DNA from: Branchiostoma floridae | Taxonomy: Eukaryota > Chordata > Leptocardii > Amphioxiformes > Branchiostomatidae | Reading direction: 5' to 3' | Length of the DNA: 62,000 nt | Assembly (NCBI RefSeq): GCF_000003815.2 | Contig: NC_049994.1 | Span: 11,540,060 to 11,602,059, forward strand | Shown: in pieces, positions 43,443 through 56,103 of the stretch | Layout: every line of letters starts with the position of its first letter | Position numbering within the stretch: the stretch's first letter is position 1 | Notes under the pieces: model-generated | What the model saw: the letters and a program-made list of their open reading frames with translations, nothing else | The model's database searches: none | Told to the model about the DNA's origin: nothing | Position numbers and translations under genes: made by a program

Positions 43443-46195
43443 TACCGGGCTTTTGTACACATGAAATGGCAGTTCTGGTACGGCAATTTGTCGAAATAGA
43501 CTGAAATAAAGCTTTAGGGATATCGAATTATACTGGTGGAGACACCATTAGTCTAGTGCCATTCAGGATTGAAATGTGATTTTATCTGAGTGACGCTGGA
43601 AGTTATACAAGGGCTCCCCAAGAAAATATCATATTGAAATTCATCCAAACTCAACATGTCTCATTAAAATTTTCAGTACCAACGTCATTATTCGTGTTCA
43701 AAAATAATCTAAAAGATTAATAAAAAAAATCATATTGGTACCAAATCATGTTAAATCACAACGCATGCGCAAGCAAAGGCAACCAGACTTAAGTTTATTT
43801 TATCCTTTACAATATTAATATTTTCTTTCTGCGTAACACGACAATCTAAACGGTTGTACTCATTATTATGATTAATGGTGCCTAGCAATCTAGGACAAAT
43901 ATTAGTTTAGTCTCATTAATACACTAGGCAGGACCCTTCCAGACTACAAAATGTGCAAGCAAATGAGACCGATATTATACAATTATCGTCCCCATCAGTC
44001 TAAAGCTAAAGTATTACGCCTAAGAGCATTGACACAATGGCAACTGGAGCCTGAATAATTGGATAGGTGGAGGAGGTAATCCTTTTTAATCATATACTCA
44101 AGTGCCATTGATAAATAGGCCAAATCTGGCACACAAATTGTAGCGACTATAATGCTGATAAAGGATGTAGCATCCCAACATGGACAGGAAAGAAGGCTTA
44201 CGTTTCAAACTGACACCTGGTACAATACACCATGGGCTACAATATACCACCTTCGCGAGACAATATTAACTCCTGTATCCAAATAACATTAGCATTAGCC
44301 TTGTCTTAACTTTGTATCGTTTACCTTTCCTATTTGGCTATCTAAAATGTGTCTTCACCTCTCTAATATATCAATTAATTGTCTCTGTTCAAATACCTGG
44401 TAGTTCGGTACAGTTATTCAGATACTGATGAAATCTAGTGGCTACTGTTCGAAACGTCTTGCCAAAATCTGTCGAGTCGTTAGAGTAACGAGTTACTTGT
44501 AATACAGCAGAAGCCACTTAATTGCACATCCCATTTGCCTGTACATTTCGTGCAATTATCCAACAGGTGCAACAAAGCGAAGTTATTAAACTGGACCGTA
44601 CCACCACGGGACTTTGGGATTTCGTGCAGTTAACAGAAATGTGCGATTATCCGTTGATAAGCTAACTAGCTTCTACTGTACTGGAGAATGGTCGGATTTC
44701 ACCTGCACCAAGCAGAAGACACATCTGTGGATGGGCATGTGACGTGACCCGTACCCGTGAGAAAGTGCGGTGAACTGGCAATGGATGCTGATTGATATTA
44801 GTGAGCCCAGTGGTTGATGTAACGGCGCTTCTACTTAGCGGTACAACACAACCTGTCTTTGTCACCTTAGATGTTCATCCTCCATGGCTCATGACAACAT
44901 GGCTAGCCATTGAGGCCTGGGGAGTAGGGGGTGGGCTGAGGAATACAAGCCTGAGTTACACCCACAAACAAAACAAGAAATGCTTAAAAAAAAAACCGAA
45001 ACACAGTCTCAAATGATGAGAATAAAATGGTGGAAGAGGGTAGTTTATGAATGACTGGAATGAAGTGTTATCCGTAACCACACTAGTGGAGTATCGTTAA
45101 GCGCGTGGAAGTGCAGACTTTAATCAATTGATAATTTGGCACAGTGGTAATCAATTGAGTTGAAGTGCAGAACAGGACAATGACTTGTCAACTACAAGTA
45201 ATCACAATAGGTACAGTGTATAATGTAACCTTGGACTCAGTAGAAATAAAACAATGAGATGAGGCAATCAATTTACGAATGAATTGTCAAATCATAATGC
45301 AACGTTTACTGATAAAGGCGCGTAGAAAGGAATGAAATCATGTCCTGTAGTTGCGACACGTATTGCATACTTAGTGCTCAGTTCATTTATCCTATTTCAG
45401 GTGTTACTGTGTGTATACTCACAAAACATCGTACAATATGTCCACTTTTTGATACCTATAGGATTAGACTTTACAACTGACAACAGAACCCAGCCGGAGT
45501 CATTGGGGTTTAAAATCCATCTCCTTTTGTTCCAATGGCTGGTTATCTGGGACAGATATAGATCATCACTCACACATGATAGTTACGAATTGGGTAGGTG
45601 GCGCACTTTCTATCAGATACGTGCCTAATACACACTGTAGTGTGATACACAGAATTAGAAGCTACTGCAGCACAGAAGTATTGTTTTCTTTATCACATTG
45701 GAAATCATATTCATCATGGAGCTATCTATAATAAATTGGTTGTGAAGAAAGAACGCAGTTTAGTTTATAACTTAAGATCTTATCGAAAGCAAGAAGGACA
45801 AGTTTTCCATAATAGCAAAATGATTCAGCGAATACAGAAGGACACAAAATATAGTGGAAGGTTCAGAAACATTTTAGGTAGCCGGAGGGTTTTAGCTGTG
45901 TGACAAGACTTGCTGTTCTTGTTTTTTGTTAGATTTTACGGATGAAATGCTAATGATAAATATTATAAGTTCCCCAGATAATATTTTCGCTTTTTCCAGC
46001 AGTCACCCTGGACCATGCCTTTTAAACTGCAAGGTTTTTTTATATGTTTTTCAAATTGTATGTGAACCTCATTTCTCTCTTATGAAAATTATATTCATGC
46101 ACATTATGTGTATCTTATGTTCCTGTGTGTCATATGATATATAGTAGTTTTTTTTAAGGAATAGTAGTCACAATGTACATGCATATTGCTTAGCT
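43443..46195. other. Intergenic, no gene seen
   Basis: AT-rich. Open frames are short and without motif or splice context on either strand. Confidence 0.4.
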
Positions 46196-46199
46196 AATT

Positions 46200-46372
46200 A
46201 CGGATGTTAATAAAATCAACTGATGTACATTGTATGGTTTGTATATGTGTTCCTGTATGTCTACATGTAGTTGTTGTCCTGTTACGTGTTGACAAGACCA
46301 CAGGAAGAATAGCTACAATATACTTGTACATCATGCTAACTGTGGATCTGAATAAAGTCAAAAGTCAAACAG
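46200..46372 (+). repeat. Possible LINE 3' UTR relic
   Basis: Text such as CCTGTTACGTGTTGACAAGA, then ACTGTGGATCTGAATAAAGT and CAAAAGTCAAA, resembles the 3' end of CR1/L2-like elements in invertebrates. No coding part remains. Assigned from pattern memory; needs a repeat search. Confidence 0.3.
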
Positions 46373-47303
46373 CAGGACAGAAAGCTTGCTAATGAAGTCC
46401 TTCTTTGAAATGATGTTGAAACGGAATTGCTGGCCAGCCAGAATGACGTATGGTTATAGCATGACCTCTTTATGGCGCCGACATGCGGCCATCTTGGCTG
46501 CACATTGATTAATATCAGCTCGTCTGTAAATTGTAGGAGCAATTCGTGACGAATTCTACACCGGAAATTAACCTGATCTAGTTAGGGTTGTGGGCAGCCA
46601 GGCATCAAAGCGAGGGCGTTGGAGCTGTTAAATCAAACAAGGAAACCAATCTAACAGGATGAACTCCAGTACCCTCAACAATGATCTTCAGATGATTTAC
46701 AAGGTTCTCAGTCAGCTCTTCATTTTGTAGAAATCCTGACATTCAAAAGAACTACAGGGAATACACCAACACCCACGCCTTTTGCCATTATGCATTGATG
46801 CTTTGAGCTGTTGCATAGGTCCACGATCTTCAACACCCCAAACTAAAGTCCAAATAAATGCGCTGTAAGACCATGGAGGCTAATCTAGATTAAAGCAGAC
46901 TGGTCTAGCCCTGGGCCACAAAACCTCCACAGTACCGGAACGTTCCGCCTATGTAAACCTGGAATACAGTATAAATCATGTAGACGTCGTTGCGCTCTAT
47001 GGCCACGTAATGTTGTTGGGGGTCATCACAACATTATTATAGGTAAAACGTTTGCAAATAAAAATTATCATGTCTGTGTCAGACAATTGCAATAATGTTC
47101 ACCTCTACTGTAAATTGATACAGAAAATTCATATTACACTAAAAAAACTATCATGTAGAACATATTTTCTTATGTATATAGACTGCACAACGTACAGTTC
47201 TCATAGATCACCCCTGTATGTGGAATGGCCTCCTCTTGGCCCTGCGGTGAATTGGAAATCAATCAGCTAGTAGGACTTGGAAATCACGGTAATAAATAGT
47301 CAG

Positions 47304-47483
47304 GAGCTCGGGGTGGATCGACAGTCACTCAGACGGGCTGGAGACCTGCACAGCAGCCTGAAACAATCCAGCAGCGAGAATGGGAGAACGACTGGGGAGA
47401 ACGTAAGCGGCCCGAAGCTAGACGGTCTGCCATACCAGACGGAACTGCCATACGAAGCCGATCCCAACATAACAAATCGCAAG
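47304..47483 (+). other. Orphan coding-exon candidate
   Basis: Exactly 180 bases between AATAAATAGTCAG and GTAAGAGCC, open in phase 0. It encodes 60 residues starting ELGVDRQSLRRAGDLHSSLK and ending LPYEADPNITNRK. GC and codon texture are higher than in the flanks. No domain is recognised and I found no partner exon. It could be part of an unidentified plus-strand gene or a non-coding upstream exon of the KCTD gene. Confidence 0.35.
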
Positions 47484-47628
47484 GTAAGAGCCCTCGTTAA
47501 CGTATAAAAAACGTCCGCCTACAATATTCTCAATGCCTTACCGATTCTGATTATTCCATAGAACGCTTTGCTTATAACCTCACCTTGTATATATATATTT
47601 GGGCGAACTAAACGTCTAATATGAAAGA

Positions 47629-47661
47629 TTGATATTGATATTGACATTGATATTGATATTG
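47629..47661. repeat. (GATATT)n short tandem repeat
   Basis: About five copies of a six-base unit TTGATA with one substitution. Confidence 0.9.
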
Positions 47662-48647
47662 CAAATGGTTGCTCGCCCGAAACTCTTCGTCCTTTTGCAA
47701 CTGCCATACGAGTTAAGAAGCGTATCAAACCAAACCCTCCCTAAAGAAGAACGGGGGTTAACTGGTAGTTTGTGCATCCATACCGCTCATATTGCAAAAA
47801 TAATATTGTGCTGATGTCAACCTTGATATCTTGGATGGATTTGGGTAATATACGTATAGAATGAGGGCTTGATATATTCGAACAGAGAATGGTTATTCAC
47901 CTGATTCACTGGAAACTGTTCGTCCTTTTGCTCAAATGGAGTGAAAGCAAATTGAATCTCTTTTCACACCATGAAATATTTGTCATATTCCGTCTTCACG
48001 AAACTATAGACAGACAGTTGTAGTGGTAAGTATAAAATGGCGAGGAGCGTTCGTTCGTGCACTTGTTATATTATAGGAAGCGCTTTAGAAGACACGATTG
48101 CAGGATCTGTAAGCATATTGGGATGGTGCCAACGTAATTTCTGTTCATGAGATTCACTACATACATTGCTACCGTTTGATATACTAGGATTTCTCTTTAT
48201 GGATTCAAACAGCAAACTCAAGTACATATTGATATTGTGTCCTGCATTGTGCAGATAGGGCAAAATAAGAACATGGCCTAAACGTACCAGTAATTGAAAA
48301 GCACATTCTCAACCCATACTACGTAGTCTTTGTAAATGTAAAACGCAAACGCTTCATAAATTGGCATTGGAATTCTTTCGGCATTTCATTAAGTTACACT
48401 TTGAGCCTTGACAGAATGCATACTGCAGAAAATTAGATTCAAAGATCATACTTCTGATGCCTCCCTGTCTACTGTAACATCGCCGTTGTTGTTTTAATTC
48501 CCTAATTTAAATCCACGTTATAGATGCTGTTATTATCAGTCATACAGAGTGGTTAACAAGGTCTTAAGATTCAAGTCTCTTGATTCATATTCTTTTCATG
48601 CATACATATCAACACTAGTATTTCAAATTCCCTTGAATTCGAGTCTC

Positions 48648-48775
48648 TCTCTCTCTCTGTTTGTTTGTTTGTGTTTGTTTGTGTTTGTGTGTGTATGTGT
48701 GTGTGTGTGTGTGTGTGTGTTTGTGTGTATGTGTATGTGTTTGCTTGTGAACAGCACAACTCGAGAAGATATGGA
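48648..48775. repeat. TC/TG microsatellite plus dispersed-repeat core
   Basis: CTCTCT, then TTTG and TG repeats to about 48745, then CAGCACAACTCGAGAA at 48752, the core shared with the repeat at 39235. Confidence 0.7.
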
Positions 48776-49535
48776 TAGGTATTTAGGTATATTGGCATGT
48801 CTAATAGTAATGTTAGGTGCGGAAAAAAATGAAGAAATTATTAGACTACATTATGGACCTCCTGCTACTTCAGAAGGACTACCGGTTCAGATATCCTCTG
48901 TTCTAGATATGCTGTGGTCGTGATTTTATACAAGCAGAGAGCTCTGGACTCATGAAGAAGTGGCGTGGTGTGTGCCAGTTCAGAAATATACTATTCTTCT
49001 CATATAACCTTGCTGGTACCACCTGCCCATGGCGTGCATGTAAAACTGGTCTGTTGAATGCAGATAAGACTGGGATTGCTATTTGATTGTGACTAGCGCG
49101 ATCAATGGTGGAGATTGTAGCGGAGTTCATATAAATCACAGGATTAGTTTATTACGCATCTAGGACGAAAGGGACAGAAATCTTAATTATACTGACACTA
49201 ACAAGGATTTAGTGGTGATTTAAGATACGAACCTTAGTATGGAAGAAGGAATCTTTAGGTGGTCTGCATTCTATGGTATTAGGGACGTACGTATTGTGTG
49301 ATTACCTCCATGATAAATGAACTTCTAGTTTTTGGCATGTCTCTGTGTGCGTGTCTGTGTGTTTGTGATTCCGGATATTTGTGGCCGGCTAGGTCTACAA
49401 CTCCTGAATCGATTTAACGATATTTGGTATGTAAATAGGGGTTGGAAAGACGAAGGTCAAGGTTGGCTTTGAGCCCCTGGTGTGAAGATGTGAAGTTCTG
49501 GTCTGGTATATGTGATATACTACATATGACAGAGC

Positions 49536-49682
49536 CTAAAGGCACGCATTGCTATTACATCCTACTTTGGCGCTCAGAAATGGAATATCCTCCAGAAATG
49601 GAATCTTGACTTCTCGTCTTCCCGGTTCGCGGAATCGACGTTTCCTGACATCCTCGAACACTTCCCAACTCATTGGCGCTTC
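49536..49682 (-). other. Terminal-exon-like segment, array copy 1
   Basis: After a good minus-strand acceptor (TTTATCGCTTCTTCAG) the frame reads EAPMSWEVFEDVRKRRF and stays open for 49 codons. The tyrosine of the other copies is Phe here. Gene membership unknown. Confidence 0.25.
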
Positions 49683-49900
49683 CTGAAGAAGCGATAAATG
49701 ATGAGGTGTCCGGGAATGTAGCACTCAAGACTCAATCACGGTCTCATGAAGGTGCTCCGGTAAAGAAAGTATGCAGTACGAGTATATATCATGGCATTGA
49801 GAGCATAGTTTCATCCCAAATAGCTGTGAATTCGCAAAGCCTAAAAGTACGCATTGCTATTACATCCTATTTTGGCGCTCAGAAATGGTATATTCTCCGT

Positions 49901-50008
49901 CTATGAAGGTGTTAGGGAAAGTTGGGAATGATAGTCTGGGCTGTCTACCGACCTCTCTTCTCGACGTTTCCTGACATCCTCGTACATTTCCGAGTCCATT
50001 AGCACCTC
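49901..50008 (-). other. Terminal-exon-like segment, array copy 2
   Basis: After the same acceptor tract, 36 codons including stop: EVLMDSEMYEDVRKRREERS, then VDSPDYHSQLSLTPS. It holds YEDV and YHSQL, both of the tyrosine-x-x-hydrophobic type or near it. It could be the cytoplasmic end of a receptor or adaptor, or a chance frame. Confidence 0.28.
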
Positions 50009-50313
50009 CTGAAGAAGCGATAAATGATGAGGTGTCCGGGAATGTAGCACTCAAGACTCAATCACGGTCTCATGAAGCTGCTCCGGTAAAGAAAGCATGC
50101 AGTATATCATGATATCGAAAGTATACTTCCTGTAAACTCCTGTAAACTCCTGCTTTAAGATGCTAACTTTTAATTTGCACAGGTATGAGAACTCACAGAG
50201 CCTAGAGGCACGCATTGCTATTACACCCTACTTTGGGGCTCAGTAATGGTATATCCTCCATTTTTGAAGGTGATCGGCAAAGTTGGAAACGATATTCTTG
50301 ACTTCTCGTCTTC

Positions 50314-50367
50314 CTAGAATCGGCATTTCCTGACATCCTCGTACATTTCCGAGTCCATTAGCGCTTC
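50314..50367 (-). other. Terminal-exon-like segment, array copy 3
   Basis: The same acceptor, then EALMDSEMYEDVRKCRF and an early stop. It is a shortened version of copies 2 and 4. Confidence 0.25.
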
Positions 50368-50591
50368 CTGAAGAAGCGATAAATGATGAGGTGTCCGGGA
50401 ATGTACCACTCAAGACTCCATCACGGTCTCATGAAGGTGCTCCGGTAAAGAAAGTATGCAGTATATATCATGGCATAGAGAGTACAGCTTCATCCCAAAT
50501 GGCTGTGAATTCGCAGAGACTAGAGGTACGCATTGCTATTACATCCTATTTTGGCGCTCAGAAATGGTATATTCTCCGTCTTTGAAGGTGT

Positions 50592-50687
50592 TCAGTAAAG
50601 TTGGGAATGATAGTCTTGACTGTCTACAGACCTCTCTTCTCGACGTTTCCTGACATCCTCGTACATTTCCGAGTCCATTAGCACTTC
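50592..50687 (-). other. Terminal-exon-like segment, array copy 4
   Basis: The same acceptor, then EVLMDSEMYEDVRKRREERS and VDSQDYHSQLY, then stop (32 codons). It is almost identical to copy 2. Confidence 0.28.
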
Positions 50688-50830
50688 CTGAAGAAGCGAT
50701 AAATGATGAGGTGTCCGGGAATGTAGCACTCAAGACTCAACCACGCTCTCATGAAGCCGCTCCGGTAAAGAAAGTATGCAGTATATTCATGGCGTTGAGA
50801 GTATAGTTCCATCCCAAATGGCTGCACACC

Positions 50831-53800
50831 GGCTCGTTTAACGATATAAACACAGCAGGATACTGGATTTGTTGCAAAATGAATGACGATGGTTGCCACA
50901 GGCTACGCTCCCACTTCTCAAAAGGATTGCGACAGTGCATTTGCGGATACGTCAATCACTCAAAGTGTTACTTTATATGGGAAGGAGGGGCAGAAAAGGC
51001 ATATGGGAAGGAGGGGCAGAAAAGGCGCACCGTGCGATGGAAATGACTTGGAAATGATTCTAGTAGCGCCATTTGACTTGGAGCGTAAAATAAATCTAAG
51101 AGTAACATGACAGCAGCCGTGGATATATCCGGACACGAAATATGTAGCAAGAACATTATGAATACTTCATCGCTAGTAAAAGTGATTTAATTTTTGACAT
51201 GCTGACGAAATGTACAAGATATATATTGTAATGCTGAAAACATTGGCAATATTGCTACATAATGATTGGAATGATATATGCTTGAGATTTCCATTGTCAA
51301 GTTGAATATATCTGACTGTGTAACTTTATTATGATTTAGACGAAGCCTGGAAACATAACATTAACCGCAAACCAGAACGAATCGTATTCAGTTCGCCAAT
51401 GTTTTATCCATGTGTGCAACGAAGCATACCAGTATGCCGTTACATAACTTGTAATGTGCCGTGCAATACTTATATTTTGCAGTATGCTCTCAAATAACAA
51501 GGATGTTTCCGTTATGTACTTAATATTGAATCATTAGTTTTGTATATTAGAGGATACAAACATCGACAGTAACCTCATTCTCATTCAAAAGGTCCACATA
51601 GAATGCGAATGAGATTGAGAAAGAAAGTGAACTTTTCTTTCATCTCGTTTTTGTTCCTACCCATTACCATCTACTGCAGAGGGTGTGAAATAACCATACA
51701 GCGAGTCAGTTAAACGGCCGAACTCACAGAGTGGTATATTGAAGTCGGTTTATTGCCAATAGCTTTTATAGATGGAAATACAATTCCGTCCGGCCATCAA
51801 GCAGGTCTGGTGATTTTATTTGGTGGTGAGTGCATGGTTCTGCACAGGGGATTACGAAAATGGTCTACTATCGGGTCACATTAGACGTACGATCATCGTG
51901 CGACAAACATTCTTGGGTTAGTCGTGCATGGGTCGTACGAATGTCAGGAAAAAAAACGCCCGCTCTAGTATGGACATTTAAATTCATACTGTGGTTGTCT
52001 GCAATGGCTCCAATAAAGGTATCGGTGTGTATTCAGAACTTAGTTAGTCATGCACGGGTCGTGTATGAGTCGTACGAATGTCAGCTGTCTTGTTGCGGAA
52101 AGGGTTCCTTGCCGGGGCTGGTTCTTCCACAGTCTGCTTGAAAATCCAACACATCAGAATGGAAAGACGCCGGCCTACAATGAGCGTTGTTTGAGTATCG
52201 AGCTGCTGTTTGCCTCCATTGTAAAAGTCAAATTGGATTGGTATAATTTTCAGGAGAAAGTGAATGTCCTTAATTTGTACCAAAAATTGAATGGGAATTC
52301 GACTGTTTGCATATTTGGTACGCCTACGACATTCAAAATACAATCAAGCAATAGTTGCTAGCCAAACGCTTGCTTGGATCTGTTCATATCATTATTATCT
52401 GTACAAATCACAGTCTTGCATAATATATACATGGTCTCTACGCTAGGCTTAAACGCAGAAGTTGACCTTTAACATTAGGGACATCTTAGGCTGTGACATC
52501 CTTATGTGTTGCCACCCTTCCCCTACTATACAGTGTGAAGTTAACGTTCAGGATAGACAGAGTGCCATTCTGTAAGCATCAGTTATCTTGATGTATTGTA
52601 CAATATCGATTTTAGTTTCATTCATTACATTACTGGTTTGGCTACAGCATGACATACGACAGAGGCTACCCAAGGGCAAAACATGGCCAGGGTGATAAAA
52701 ACAAGAAAACTTCTCAAAATAACAGGCTTTTGATGGCTCACGATTTTCAAAGTTGGCTAGGTTTTCTTGTGCTTCTCTTTGTGGAGTTTCCCCGGGAAGG
52801 GAGTTTGCTGTCTCGAGACGGGGCGAAACTCCATTCCACAGCAAACTCCATTCCACAGCAAACAGAACCAGCCCCGTTCGAAGACTGCAACGCAACAGAG
52901 GCTATAAATGATTCAGAATGTGCTAATCTTACAATCAAGGCTAGGGACACTATGCCAGTTGATAGACTGCAGTAAGAAAGACTAGCAACATCGTTGAAAT
53001 CCCGTCGATATATCGGTGTGAAAATCTATTACAGCTTTTACGTGCGACTGAAAAAAATCAATAATGGCCACTAGGAAACTTGTGAAAGAAGTCTGGTGGT
53101 GAGAGAACAAAAATAGGACTGCTCTTGCATCGACAGTGAATTCAAAGTGGTTGTCTGCAATAGCTTTAAGAAAGATATCAGTTTGTATGCAGAACTTCAG
53201 ATGTTTTGAGGCTTTGTTTGGAAAGACATGCATCTTCATCTAAGTATGCATACCCCGCATATCCAATCTCCGAATTACCCTGAATGAAAACGTGATTAAT
53301 GAACAAATTATGGCTTCCGTACTGAAGATTGATGGGCCCCTTTTGGCGACATTATGAGCAACCATGTTTCATTAGGAGAAGCCTTGTTACGCCGCCTTGG
53401 CTAAATATCCTCAAGGCAAACCTAAAACATATATTCATCAACGGCGCTAACGTAGTTATCCTTAAACGTACTTAATGCCTTCGTGAACAGAGACTTTGTT
53501 TTCGGTATGTCTGGTTGCTTGTGTTCTATTGTGTTCGTACGTATTTGAATTGTCAGTATAATGGCAGGAAGTGAGTGTCATCGCAAAGAGCAGACTTCCT
53601 GGACTGACAGGAAATAAAATGTATCAGGTATGACAGACATCCCAGGTCATGGGGTCAATGGCAGAGACTGCTAATCCAGGGGGAGGTATGGTTTTTGTTT
53701 TCCAAATTCACGGGGACCTGTGTGATATTTAGATGGCAACAAGATTTTCTGAATTTTTTCCGTATTCCAGTCACGTAAAATGTCAAGATGTGATTAATTA

Positions 53801-54900
53801 AAATATTGACACATGCCATGTTGGTCAATACCTTATTTGCGTATCCAATAATCTACAATTAAGACTTACGAGAAAGTCAGAATATTTCACGTATGCGTGA
53901 GATTCTTTAAGTATTCTTTCTGGCAAAGGCGTAGAATCCCACACCCATTTCGTCAGCAGGTATAAAGGTTTGTCCTCTTCCATAATGGTTGATATTGGCG
54001 CCTTGAGATGAAATTACTTTCCATGACTAGACATGTCCCACAGTTGGATTTCTGCCATGCATATCTGTAGTTTCCTTTGGGGCTTGTCAGCTGGAATTGG
54101 TCTCATTTGTATAAAAGTAATTATAAGGTTCAACGACCTATGGTTGAGGTACTATAACTCTAATAATCATAATATCCTTTCCAATTAGTACTTTTGCTTG
54201 TAAAATTTACGAAGCGATTGATAATCAAAATGAAACGAAGATTTTATCACATGGGCCATTTGGGTGCGTTCATCAGGCACGGGAAGCTATCATGAACAGG
54301 TTTATCATTAAAAATTAGTTATGAATATCTTATCCGTCGAGACGTTATTTTATTTGTAGCTGTCCCTTAGTGATGTAATCTACTTTTATTTTTCAGTAAT
54401 GAAAATTTACGACAAAAGAACGTTAATGATTTGACTTGGCATTGAACACAGCATAGCTTTCTGTTATCATCTTGAAGAATATTTGATAGCGCTGACAGCA
54501 CTCGCATTAGTGCCTGCATATTGACAGGTAGGGTTGCCTTGGCTGAACCTTGGCATTGACCACTTTAAAGGACGCCGCCGTCAACTACATGAAGGGAAAA
54601 GTGCATCAAGTCTTCAGCAGACGCCTTCTAAGTAGAATGTTATCGGATTCTCTTGCCGTCCTGAATACCAACTGCGGGGCATATTGATTTAGCGTATCGC
54701 TTGAGTCGACAGGCGACCTCTTTATTCTCGTCAGATGCTATCACGAAGCTTTTTGTATGTACAAGGTTTCATTACGCTGCACTTGCGAATGCTTTCAATC
54801 TTACAAATAGCTTATCCCGAGTTCAATACCGTAAGAAATTTTTGTTCGGCGCACGTACTTGATTTTACAATATGTCTTATCACTGCTGGAGTTAGAAAGG
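50831..54900. other. Intergenic with two diverged duplicate segments
   Basis: GTGGTTGTCTGCAATGGCTC near 51992 and GTGGTTGTCTGCAATAGCTT near 53149 share flanks (GGTATC.GT.TGTAT.CAGAACTT), so 51965-52045 and 53130-53205 are copies. GGTCGTACGAATGTCAG-type text also repeats at about 51929 and 52066. A 27-bp unit is doubled near 50977-51027. The 100-aa frames here lack motifs or splice support. Confidence 0.45.
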
Positions 54901-54948
54901 GTCATTCTGTGAACAAGGTCGACGGAGATTGACCGAAAATTTAGAGGG
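54901..54948 (+). other. Probable 5' UTR exon end of the KCTD gene
   Basis: The donor TTAGAGGGGTAAGTCC lies at 54949, and the next acceptor TCTTTGCAG ends at 55118, 16 bases before the KCTD ATG. The left limit of this exon is unknown. Confidence 0.4.
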
Positions 54949-55134
54949 GTAAGTCCCTATAGTTAATTCAGTGTTGGAAGTAAAGTTCAGCATTTTTTTT
55001 TCTATAATGTATTCTACCAACACACATGAACTTTCGTGCTAATGTTAGATTGTTACAAAGGTTTCCAAAATGTTAGAACAAAAGGCAATTGACTCCATGT
55101 CTCTTCATATCTTTGCAGGCTTAGTGACAACGTC

Positions 55135-56103
55135 ATGGATTACCAGCGCCTAAACGACAGCGACAAGCCGGTTACCTTAAACGTCGGTGGTCACATCTAC
55201 ACTACCGCGTTCTCCACCCTCACCAGATATCCCGACAGCACCCTCGGGGTCCTGTTCGGCGGACAGAAGTCCGCCATGTTGGATGACAGAGGGAACTACT
55301 TTCTGGATCGGGACGGGGAGATTTTCCGCTACGTGCTGAACTATCTCCGCACGGGGCAGCTCAATCTCCCGTCAAAGTTCCCGAACTTTGACCTACTGTG
55401 TGCCGAGGCGGAGTACTACCAGATTCCAGGGTTGGGAGTTGCCTTAGCAAAATACAGAGTAAGACTATTCTGCCATTGATTGTCTTAGTAAAGGCAAGAG
55501 TAGCTATGCCTTCGGTTCTATTATAATGCAAAATTAAAAGCCCCTTATTGAAACTAATGATATGTTTTAATGTTATGCAAAAAACATGCTTGGGTTTATA
55601 TTACTAGATTTTCGTCACTATGTAATTTTTATACAGTACTATAAAGATAATTGGCTTCAATCTAGAAGTTTGGGTGCTATACATTCCAATTACATTGTAC
55701 AAATTGACATACACTGTACACAATGTTACCATTGTTTCACAATTGAGTTATGTAAGTCCTGTATCTGCGCTATTGTATTACCAAATTCAATGAACAGTTA
55801 TAATGACAATTTTTCCAGGCCGGTTTGGGGAACATCTGTGTGATTCTGGATGTCAGCCCGGAAGGATCTTCCCTCGGCGTCTTCGGCGCTCGGAATCTTC
55901 TCGAAGAAACCCTGGGAACAACATCCGGGAAATTCCGCAGCCAGTACTACAGCGACTGCGTGGTGAAGGCCGTGGAGATCTTTGACAAGCTCACTGCTCG
56001 CGGGTTCATCCTGCAAGGTGCAACAGCGACCTCTAGCGAGACCGAGGAGAACGGCCTCAACCAGCAGCAGACGTGGACATTCTGTCGTTCCTGTTACACT
56101 TGA
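55135..56103 (+). CDS. KCTD6/KCTD21-like BTB (T1) domain protein
   Basis: Exons 55135-55458 and 55819-56103, phase 0, 202 aa. Residues about 10-105 form a T1-type BTB domain: KPVTLNVGGHIYTTAFSTLT, RYPDSTLGVLFGG, GNYFLDRDGEIFRYVLNYLR and AEAEYYQIPGL. These match the family hallmark (LNVGG, FxDRDGxxFRYVLNxLR). The C-terminal half has VVKAVEIFDKLTARGF and ends QQTWTFCRSCYT; the WTFCR motif is that of KCTD6/KCTD21. Those proteins are oligomeric Cullin-3 adaptors; the KCASH group (KCTD11, 21, 6) promotes HDAC1 breakdown and damps Hedgehog signalling. The protein is slightly shorter than the human forms (about 230-260 aa), mainly in the middle. Assignment to KCTD6 versus KCTD21 is not possible by eye. 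It is transcribed toward the zinc-finger gene at 57149. Confidence 0.9.

Larger units (their letters stand above)
49530..50830. repeat. Four-copy complex tandem array, ~320-360 bp unit
   Basis: The marker GAAGAAGCGATAAATGATGA occurs at 49685, 50011, 50370 and 50690 (spacings 326, 359 and 320). Each is followed by GTGTCCGGGAATGTAGCACTC or a close variant, and by CGGTAAAGAAAGTATGCAGT. A second marker, CGCATTGCTATTACATCCTA, occurs near 49549, 49851, 50211 (variant) and 50530. Unit-to-unit identity is high over the marker blocks, so the array is fairly recent. Its minus strand carries exon-like segments listed separately. Confidence 0.92.

Noticed and set aside
52649-52975. 108-codon frame with a hydrophobic middle
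   Set aside because: It includes an 18-bp direct repeat, has no signal peptide pattern at the start, and no splice or family support.
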